Origin: Nitrospira sp.
GTDB lineage: Bacteria > Nitrospirota > Nitrospiria > Nitrospirales > Nitrospiraceae
DNA: 5,457 nt
NCBI GenBank assembly: GCA_025363325.1
Contig: JANYEF010000183.1
Location: forward strand, 1 to 5,457
Direction of reading: 5' to 3'
Positions 1 through 4,208 of this stretch are shown here, one piece after another. Both the position numbers and the translations under genes were made by a program. The notes below the pieces were generated by a model. That model saw only the letters and a program-made list of their open reading frames with translations. It was not told the origin of the DNA and ran no database searches. Position 1 is the stretch's first letter. The number at the start of each line of letters is the position of its first letter.

Positions 1-1
1 G

Positions 2-253
2 CAGCTGATTTCCCTGCTGGGTGCTCTGATGGTGCTGTCGGCCTATGGCCTGATTCAGGGTGGGGTCTGGAGTGAACTGAACGCGGGATATCTCGCGTTG
101 AACATCGTCGGGTCTTTGCTGCTGGGGATTGTCGCGATTGAGGATCAGCGGGTGGGATTCATTTTTTTGGAGTTTGCGTGGGCCGGCCTTGGATTGGTCG
201 GCGTCGCCAGAGCCGTGAAGGCCCGGCGTATTGCTCGCTCGCATTGTTTATGA
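2..253 (+). CDS. Small membrane protein, CBU_0592-like, 5' end outside window
   Basis: The reading frame is open from the left edge to a TGA stop and shows 83 residues. The first ATG inside the window (29) falls within a hydrophobic helix, so the true start is probably just upstream of the window. About three hydrophobic segments are visible: the first near the edge (LISLLGALMVLSAYGLI), a second (ALNIVGSLLLGIVAI) and a third (FIFLEFAWAGLGLVGVARA), followed by a basic tail rich in Arg and Lys. The LN-x-VGSLLL motif, followed by an (E/N)-x-x-W-A-x-x-G-L-x-G helix, is typical of the small CBU_0592-like integral membrane proteins, which are usually around 80 residues and have no established function. 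The family call is from pattern memory. No biochemical role can be assigned. Confidence 0.72.
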   Translation, partial: QLISLLGALMVLSAYGLIQGGVWSELNAGYLALNIVGSLLLGIVAIEDQRVGFIFLEFAWAGLGLVGVARAVKARRIARSHCL

Positions 254-431
254 CAGTTCGTCGCGAAATCGTTGAGCCGTGTCGCGAGACCGGCGCGCGG
301 AGCCCGGAGGACCTGAGGCATACTCGTGCAGTACGTTGAGGGTCCGAGGGGCGAGCCCGCAGGGCGAAGGCTCGTCGTAGCAACGGATCGGCGATTGCAG
401 CAGAAGTGTTCATGAATAATGCGGGCAGGTT
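254..431 (+). repeat. Structured intergenic repeat, copy A
   Basis: This non-coding stretch begins directly after the stop of the upstream membrane protein gene. GGACC (309-313) can pair with GGTCC (341-345) around an inner hairpin, TACT (321-324) with AGTA (330-333). A second hairpin pairs CGAGCC (352-357) with GGCTCG (369-374). The core GAGGC-(A/G)-TAC ... GTACGTTGAGG (316-341) recurs in the thiC-thi4 gap (copy B, 4088-4208, opposite strand). GCGAGACC (284-291) and a closing CAGCAG (398-403) also recur there in the same order. The tail holds the palindrome TTCATGAA (409-416). It could be a mobile-derived repeat, a 3' mRNA stabiliser or a terminator-like structure. Boundaries are approximate. 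Confidence 0.6.
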
Positions 432-447
432 AACAGGGTTCGGATGA

Positions 448-452
448 AAGGA
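448..452 (+). promoter_or_regulatory. Ribosome binding site for the 160-residue protein
   Basis: AAGGA lies 8 bases before the ATG at 461. This supports that start over the in-frame ATG at 473, which has no comparable purine-rich sequence at the right distance. Confidence 0.6.
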
Positions 453-460
453 CTACACAC

Positions 461-943
461 ATGGCAGGGTTGATGTCGGCGGATGAGATTTTTGAAAAGG
501 CTCAAAATGCCGCTGCGGCGGCGACGGGGCTTGATGAGAAGGCCATGCAGATCGATTACCCGGCGTTGAAGGAGAAGATCCGCGCAGCCTTAGGGGATCG
601 CAAAGTCGCGCTGTGCCACATCAACAAGTTTTTGCCGGAGGGCTACGAAGATCAGGGGCGCTTTAATCTCGTGTTGCTCACTGCCGGCAACGTGCTGTTC
701 GACATGGTCATCGGCGATTCGTATTTTCGCTATGACGTGGTGTCGGTTGGTCAGCTGGACAAAGTTCAGGTGATCGATGCGATGTGGGACAATAAAGAAA
801 AACGCCGTGAGGAACCGTTCCTGAGCCTTCGTCTGATGCATGCCGAGGAGGCTCACCTCTTGCTGGCGCTCGAAGATGACGAGCGGAAGAGCCTGCTAGC
901 TTTTGCCAGCGCGGTGTCGTCAGTCAGGAACCCTGAAAAGTAG
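461..943 (+). CDS. Uncharacterised 160-residue soluble protein
   Basis: I do not recognise this protein. It has no signal peptide, membrane segment, cysteine cluster or nucleotide-binding motif. Residues 1-45 look helical and Ala/Lys-rich (ADEIFEKAQNAAAAATG, then ALKEKIRAALGD). Residues about 48-130 look like alternating beta strands (KVALCHINKFL, FNLVLLTAGNVLFDMVIG, YFRYDVVSV, KVQVIDAMW, PFLSLRLM). Residues 132-155 form a predicted amphipathic C-terminal helix (ERKSLLAFASAVSSV). A beta-rich body capped by one C-terminal helix recalls PH-like folds, but this is inference from pattern only. The start at 461 has a good ribosome binding site. The gene converges on the ygfZ-like gene across a 123-base gap filled by an inverted repeat. 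Codon usage and strand coverage look like a genuine gene. Confidence 0.8.
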   Translation: MAGLMSADEIFEKAQNAAAAATGLDEKAMQIDYPALKEKIRAALGDRKVALCHINKFLPEGYEDQGRFNLVLLTAGNVLFDMVIGDSYFRYDVVSVGQLDKVQVIDAMWDNKEKRREEPFLSLRLMHAEEAHLLLALEDDERKSLLAFASAVSSVRNPEK

Positions 944-949
944 GGTCGA

Positions 950-1038
950 GCGCGATTGGCGTGACGGGCGAGGGTTCGAGGTCCGAAGTTCGATGTTTTC
1001 GGAACTTCGAACCCAGAACTTCGAACCTCGAATCGCGC
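950..1038. repeat. Inverted repeat built of tandem 7-mers, between convergent genes
   Basis: The left arm (973-993) is three in-register heptamers of consensus NGTTCGA, with a degenerate fourth unit. The right arm (1000-1034), read on the other strand, is about five heptamers of the same consensus. CGAGGTCCGAAGTTC (977-991) pairs with GAACTTCGAACCTCG (1016-1030) with one mismatch. Outer segments GCGCGATT (950-957) and AATCGCGC (1031-1038) pair perfectly, and CGGGCGAG (965-972) can pair with CTCGCCCG (1043-1050). The element sits between the stop codons at 943 (+) and 1067 (-), where a bidirectional terminator would be expected. Only a short T run (1040-1042) follows, so classical intrinsic termination is not clear. 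Confidence 0.75.
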
Positions 1039-1066
1039 CTTTCTCGCCCGAAACGATCATGGGGGA

Positions 1067-2158
1067 TTATGCGCGACGGTAGAATGGGAGTGCCTGCACC
1101 GTCGCGTCGTGACGCGCACCATTGACATCAATGGTGAGGTTGGTGCCGGGGGCAGAAAAGTCCCGGAGTGGGAAGGCCAGGGCGATCGGGGTCTTGAGCT
1201 GTGGTGAGTGCGTGGCACTGCTGACCCAGCCGACTTCCCGGTCTCCGCTAAAGAGTTTGGTCCCGTGGGGCGGAACAGTCGAATCTTTGAGGACTAACCC
1301 CACCAGTTTCCGCCGTACGTTGCCGTAGGTATCCATCCTCGCTACGACTTCCTGCCCTGGATAACAGCCCTTATTCAAGCTGAACGCTTTCCCTTCCAGG
1401 CTCGCTTCTGGTGGGACGATCTCTTCGTTAAGGTCCGGTCCGGCCTTTGGCAGGCCTGCTTCAATGCGGAGGGCCTCACGCGCGTGACCGCCAACGGCCT
1501 TGATGCCGTATGTCGCGCCTGCCTCCATGAGCCGCTCCCAGGCCGTATTGATGGCTTCAGTAGGCAGTAATACTTCGAGGTCTGCCTCTCCGGTTTCTTC
1601 TGTGCGCAGGACGAACGAGGCGTGGCCACCGATCTGGGCTGCGATGGCAGTCACTGGCTGGAGGTCGCTCATCTCGACGCCGAAGGCGGCGCTGACGGTC
1701 GCGCAGGCCTTGGGTCCACTGATGAGCAACAAACCCCAAGACTCCGCACAGTTCTCCATCTTCGCTTTGATGCCGTAGAGCAGAAACTTTCGGAGGGCTT
1801 GAAAGGTGGAGTCGCCGACCTCGCCGACGTCTTCCACCCACAGGCTGTCAGGCAGGGTATAGACTCGAAAGTAGCCGAGCATCTTGCCCTTGTGCGTAAG
1901 AAAGCTCGAATAGCAGCCTTGGCCTGGCTGGAGCGGGAGAATATCGTTGCTGATGAGGCCCTGGAGCCATTTCACGCGATCGTCGCCGGTGACGCGGATT
2001 TTGCCACGGTGCGAGAGGTCGGAGAGTCCGACTGCTTGGCGCACCGCCTGATATTCCGCGACCCATTCGCCATAGTGAGCGGGCATGTCCCACCCGGCGA
2101 CCTCTTCAAAGACTGCGCCGAGTTTCAGGTGGTGCTCGTGGAGGCGTGAGTGTTTCAT
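1067..2158 (-). CDS. ygfZ: YgfZ/GcvT-like folate-binding protein
   Basis: This is a 363-residue protein of the aminomethyltransferase (GcvT) fold. The N-terminus (residues about 10-75) resembles GcvT, with AGWDMPAHYGEW and GLSDLSHRGKIRVTG. The K-G-C-Y-P-G-Q-E motif at 263-270 is the signature of the YgfZ branch. The segment THKGKMLGYFRVY (88-100) also resembles YgfZ, where GcvT would have its GG-x-x-DD region with the catalytic Asp. I therefore read it as a YgfZ-type protein rather than the glycine-cleavage T-protein. In E. coli YgfZ is a cytosolic tetrahydrofolate-dependent factor that supports Fe-S enzymes such as MiaB, with the motif Cys important. At 363 residues it is a little longer than E. 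coli YgfZ and nearer to GcvT, and automatic annotation may call it aminomethyltransferase. The ATG overlaps the stop of the receiver gene as ATGA, with AGGGA about 8 bases upstream inside that gene, indicating translational coupling. It is the last gene of the - strand run. Confidence 0.85.
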   Translation of the reverse strand: MKHSRLHEHHLKLGAVFEEVAGWDMPAHYGEWVAEYQAVRQAVGLSDLSHRGKIRVTGDDRVKWLQGLISNDILPLQPGQGCYSSFLTHKGKMLGYFRVYTLPDSLWVEDVGEVGDSTFQALRKFLLYGIKAKMENCAESWGLLLISGPKACATVSAAFGVEMSDLQPVTAIAAQIGGHASFVLRTEETGEADLEVLLPTEAINTAWERLMEAGATYGIKAVGGHAREALRIEAGLPKAGPDLNEEIVPPEASLEGKAFSLNKGCYPGQEVVARMDTYGNVRRKLVGLVLKDSTVPPHGTKLFSGDREVGWVSSATHSPQLKTPIALAFPLRDFSAPGTNLTIDVNGARHDATVQALPFYRRA

Positions 2159-2550
2159 GCGTGATTCCCTGCGACTTCCTCGAGCAGGTCTTTCAATCGA
2201 GCGGAGAACTCATTACGCGAGACAATCTTGGTCACGCCCAGCGCTCTGGCCCGGTTAAACGTGTCGACCTCTTCATGATTGGCGAAGGCGAGGATGGGAA
2301 TGGTCTTCAAACCAGCGTCGGCTTTGAGTGTTTCCAGGGCTTGAAAGGCGTTCAAGGTCTCGTCATTCATGTTCAAAATAAACGCGGATGGGATCGTGGC
2401 CGAGGCCTTTTCGGCGATGTCCTGCTGCGTGCGAGCCCGTTCGATCTTGTAGCCCTTCGCCATCAGGGCATCGCGGACTTTGGTGTAGAAAAAGATATCA
2501 GTGACACCGACGAGAATTGTCTTCTGGTCTATCTGGTCTGTTTGGTTCAT
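2155..2550 (-). CDS. Stand-alone degenerate receiver (pseudo-receiver) protein
   Basis: With the ATG at 2550 the protein has 131 residues and is a single CheY-like receiver domain without an output domain. The fold is visible as TILVGVTD (beta 1, 11-18), a Rossmann-like alternation, SAFILNMND (beta 3, 55-63), TIPILAFANH (beta 4, 83-92) and TKIVSRNEF (beta 5, 107-115). The phosphorylation residues appear lost: the acidic pair aligns with V16-T17, the phospho-accepting Asp with N60, the Thr/Ser with A90, and the Lys with S111/R112. Conventional phosphorelay signalling is therefore unlikely, and a protein-interaction role is a guess. The start is uncertain. Only ATG 2550 precedes the conserved domain at a sensible distance, but it lies inside a 9-base tandem repeat and lacks a clear ribosome binding site. 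The frame stays open to a TTG at 2643. Residues 1-9 are repeat-encoded. The gene overlaps the ygfZ-like gene by four bases. Confidence 0.8.
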   Translation of the reverse strand: MNQTDQIDQKTILVGVTDIFFYTKVRDALMAKGYKIERARTQQDIAEKASATIPSAFILNMNDETLNAFQALETLKADAGLKTIPILAFANHEEVDTFNRARALGVTKIVSRNEFSARLKDLLEEVAGNHA

Positions 2551-2648
2551 TTGGTTTGTTGGGTTTCTCTCGTTTCTTTGGTTAACAAGGGGCCAGCACA
2601 GTTCAACTACACTGTCCGATTCGAGACAAACCAGATAGACCAAACCAA
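2519..2648. repeat. Inverted repeat built of tandem 9-mers, entering the receiver gene
   Basis: Seven contiguous degenerate 9-mers occupy 2519-2581 (+ strand consensus about T-Y-T-N-T-T-T-G-G). Three units of the same family in reverse orientation occupy 2622-2648 (for example CCAGATAGA at 2631-2639). The 17-base arms 2525-2541 and 2626-2642 are complementary at 16 positions. The roughly 40-base spacer (2582-2621) shows no repeat. Because nine is a multiple of three, the array reads on the - strand as tripeptides of the type (N/D)-(Q/E/P)-x. It starts 12 bases after the TPR gene stop and runs into the first codons of the receiver gene. Confidence 0.8.
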
Positions 2649-2653
2649 CAAGT

Positions 2654-3169
2654 TCAGTTGAGTGAACTGATCAATCGTCCCAGCGCTTTCTTGGCCAAGG
2701 AGTAATTGGGATTGAGAGCCAGGGCTTTCTTATAGGAGTCGATGGCCTCGGTCCATAGGCCCTTGCGCTCGTAGACCCGACCCAGGTTGAGATGGGGGAA
2801 GGCCGGGCTCTCATAGCGTCTCGCCTGGAGGGCTTTCTGAAACCAGGTAATCGCTTCGTCGAGTTCACCCTTTTCGATCAGATAGGCCCCGATGTCATTA
2901 TAGGGGTTGCCGAAGTCCGGGTCCTGCGCGATGGCCTTGTGGCATTCCTCGATCGCATCATCGAGCCGTCCCATGAAGCTGTAGGTCCACCCGAGGAAGG
3001 TATAGGCCTCGGCGGTGGGATGAGTCTCAATCGATTTCTTGTAGAGCGTCACGGCCTCTTCCAGCTCGCCCTTCATCTGGCGCTCATAGGCCTGTTGAAA
3101 GAGCTGCCACGCCTCGCGTTTATCCTCTTCGTGGCCTTCGCCTTGTACTAGAAAGTCTTGTTCATTCAT
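2654..3169 (-). CDS. TPR-repeat protein
   Basis: With the ATG at 3169 the protein has 171 residues. An in-frame ATG at 3190 would add seven residues, but it lies inside the last heptamer of the neighbouring repeat. Neither start has a recognisable ribosome binding site, so the choice is tentative. After an acidic N-terminus, four tetratricopeptide repeats follow (numbering from the 3190 start): about 27-58, 61-92, 95-126 and 130-162. Each carries the expected small and hydrophobic residues, for example LGWTYSFMGRLDDAI, IGAYLIEKGELDEAI and LGRVYERKGLWTEAI, and three end in a loop such as DPD or NPN. A short capping helix (ALGRLISSL) closes the protein. There is no signal peptide or transmembrane segment, so it is probably a cytosolic protein-protein interaction scaffold. 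Its partner is unknown; the downstream pseudo-receiver is a candidate by position only. Confidence 0.85.
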   Translation of the reverse strand: MNEQDFLVQGEGHEEDKREAWQLFQQAYERQMKGELEEAVTLYKKSIETHPTAEAYTFLGWTYSFMGRLDDAIEECHKAIAQDPDFGNPYNDIGAYLIEKGELDEAITWFQKALQARRYESPAFPHLNLGRVYERKGLWTEAIDSYKKALALNPNYSLAKKALGRLISSLN

Positions 3170-3172
3170 GGC

Positions 3173-3186
3173 CGTACTAAAGTACG
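3173..3186. other. Short palindrome just before the preferred TPR start
   Basis: CGTACT (3173-3178) and AGTACG (3181-3186) are perfect complements separated by two bases. If translation starts at 3169, the palindrome lies 3 bases upstream of the start codon in the leader. It could be an operator or chance; the evidence is weak. Confidence 0.25.
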
Positions 3187-3266
3187 TCATTCGTCAATAG
3201 TCATTGGTCATTAGCTCACGGTGGCCTTCCACCCTCACTTTTGACCATTGACTGATGACTAGTGAC
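3186..3266. repeat. Inverted repeat built of tandem 7-mers, thi4-TPR gap
   Basis: Four in-register heptamers of consensus GTCANNN fill 3186-3213. Four more, read on the opposite strand, fill 3239-3266. The 25-base arms 3186-3210 and 3242-3266 are complementary at 20 positions, around a spacer of about 31 bases (3211-3241). The element begins two bases after the thi4 stop codon and ends within the possible ATG at 3190 of the TPR gene. The conserved unit phase on both arms indicates a tandem-array origin rather than a simple terminator. It occupies the whole gap, so no separate promoter for the TPR gene could be recognised. Confidence 0.8.
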
Positions 3267-3268
3267 AG

Positions 3269-4069
3269 CTATTCCTGTTTCAGCTTTTTCTTAATCAGCT
3301 CTGCGCCGTAGCGCCCTGAGAGCAACATCGAGCCGAATGCCGGACCCATGCGGGGCGTACCATATACGGCTGCCACCGCCAATCCGATCACGAAACAGTT
3401 GGGATAGACCTCGCCGGTCCGGTCCATCACTTCCTCTTCTGATCGCGCGACCCACATGGCACCATTGCCGGGCACGGCTTTGTAGAGATTGCGTTTATGC
3501 AAGAGTTCCACGACGACAGCATCGTGGCCCGTTGCGTCCACCACGATTTTGCTTTCGAGCGCGATGGGGTCCACATGGAGGATGTCATGGCCGGCCATTT
3601 CAGCTGTCGTGTTATTGACCACCACCCCTTCGAGCATGCCGTCGCGTCGCAGGACCAGGTCGACGACTTTCGTGAGATTCATGATCCTGGCACCGCCTCT
3701 GTAGGCGGCGGCAATTAACGCACCGGTGGCGTGCGGGGGATCGACCATGTACATGCCTTCGCATTCCGTGATCTTTTTGCAGGGCACGCCGATTTCTTCG
3801 AGGATCTCATTGGCCGGTTCACAGATTGTGGCCTTGTTCATCAGGTAGCCGCCCGTCCAAAAGCCGCCGCCAAGGGCAAGGCTCTGTTCGACAATGACCG
3901 TCCGAAATCCCATCGCAGCCAGATCGTGAGCGCAGATCAAACCAGAAGGCCCGGCCCCCACAATGATCACATCACTCTCGATGAGCTGGTCGAATTCTTT
4001 GTAGTATTCGCGCGCGATGTGGCGCGTGATATCTCTTTCCCGTAACGGGGCTGGTTTCGGCTTTCCCAT
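3269..4069 (-). CDS. thi4: Thiamine thiazole synthase, sulfide-dependent Thi4 type
   Basis: This complete 266-residue protein is about the usual length of archaeal and bacterial Thi4. It carries the FAD/NAD-type dinucleotide-binding motif VGAGPSG (37-43) preceded by DVII, the acidic end of beta 2 (VIVEQ, 58-62), the GGGFWTGGYLMNK stretch (67-79), the DATGHDA motif (178-184) and C-terminal TPRMGPAFGSMLLSG (238-252). Thi4 makes the ADP-thiazole carboxylate precursor of thiamin from NAD, glycine and a sulfur source. Yeast-type enzymes donate sulfur from a Cys and act once; here the equivalent position is H165 in LHVDP. This matches the iron- and sulfide-using catalytic enzymes such as the methanogen one. 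It follows thiC on the same strand with a strong AAGGAG site 8 bases before the ATG, so both are likely co-transcribed. It replaces the ThiG route; no thiG or thiS is seen in this window. Confidence 0.95.
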   Translation of the reverse strand: MGKPKPAPLRERDITRHIAREYYKEFDQLIESDVIIVGAGPSGLICAHDLAAMGFRTVIVEQSLALGGGFWTGGYLMNKATICEPANEILEEIGVPCKKITECEGMYMVDPPHATGALIAAAYRGGARIMNLTKVVDLVLRRDGMLEGVVVNNTTAEMAGHDILHVDPIALESKIVVDATGHDAVVVELLHKRNLYKAVPGNGAMWVARSEEEVMDRTGEVYPNCFVIGLAVAAVYGTPRMGPAFGSMLLSGRYGAELIKKKLKQE

Positions 4070-4077
4070 ACTATATT

Positions 4078-4083
4078 CTCCTT
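4078..4083 (-). promoter_or_regulatory. Ribosome binding site of thi4
   Basis: AAGGAG on the - strand lies 8 bases before the ATG at 4069, fixing the start. It is separated by only four bases from the end of the repeat element at 4088, so the repeat occupies the gap without removing this site. Confidence 0.85.
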
Positions 4084-4087
4084 CGGC

Positions 4088-4208
4088 GGCTGCTGAAAAT
4101 GGCTTCCGGCTTCGTTCTCAGCTCCACCAAATCCTCAACGTACCCCAGAGGGTACGCCTCCGGTTTGGTCTCGCCTGCGGCCTTGCCGGAGAGCTATTTT
4201 GAGCAGCC
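4088..4208 (-). repeat. Structured repeat, copy B, with terminal inverted repeats (thiC-thi4 gap)
   Basis: This 121-base element starts at the base after the thiC stop codon. Its ends form imperfect terminal inverted repeats: 4088-4110 against 4185-4208, beginning GGCTGCT-(C/G)-AAAAT and ending CCGGC. Inside, the hairpin CGTACCC/GGGTACG (4139-4145 with 4150-4156, loop of four) is enclosed by ACCAAA/TTTGGT (4164-4169 with 4126-4131). On the - strand it shares GAGGC-(A/G)-TAC and GTACGTTGAGG with copy A at 254-431. It has no coding potential. It resembles a small non-autonomous (MITE- or REP-like) element lying within an operon and transcribed with it. It could slow polymerase or protect or process the thiC-thi4 mRNA, which is inference. 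Confidence 0.75.

Noticed and set aside
159..413. - strand open frame across the first gene end and copy A
   Set aside because: Its sequence is low-complexity Arg/Pro/Ser-rich, and it overlaps a membrane protein gene and a structured repeat.
1622..2149. Long + strand open frame opposite the ygfZ-like gene
   Set aside because: It is antisense to a clear YgfZ/GcvT-family gene, shows no family features and is explained by the codon bias of the real gene.
1067..2158. Glycine-cleavage T-protein (gcvT)
   Set aside because: The KGCYPGQE motif and absence of the GcvT catalytic Asp region favour the YgfZ branch. No other glycine-cleavage genes are adjacent.
2519..2648. CRISPR array
   Set aside because: The units are 7-9 bases, contiguous and inverted, without spacer-repeat alternation or cas genes. 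The same applies to the arrays at 973-1034 and 3186-3266.
2146..2661. + strand open frame across the receiver gene and 9-mer array
   Set aside because: It is antisense to the recognisable receiver domain, and its C-terminus is only repeat translation (LVCLVHLVCWVSLV pattern).
2651..2668. Intrinsic terminator at the end of the TPR gene (AGTTCA/TGAACT)
   Set aside because: It has only a six-base AT-rich stem overlapping the last codons and no T run, so it is too weak to call.
4088..4208. Insertion sequence
   Set aside because: It has terminal inverted repeats but no transposase and no clear target-site duplication. At most it is a non-autonomous remnant.
4070..4208. TPP riboswitch before thi4
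   Set aside because: I could not find the conserved CUGAGA and ACCUGA-type core elements in the right arrangement. The structure here is the repeat shared with copy A. A riboswitch, if present, is more likely upstream of thiC outside the window.
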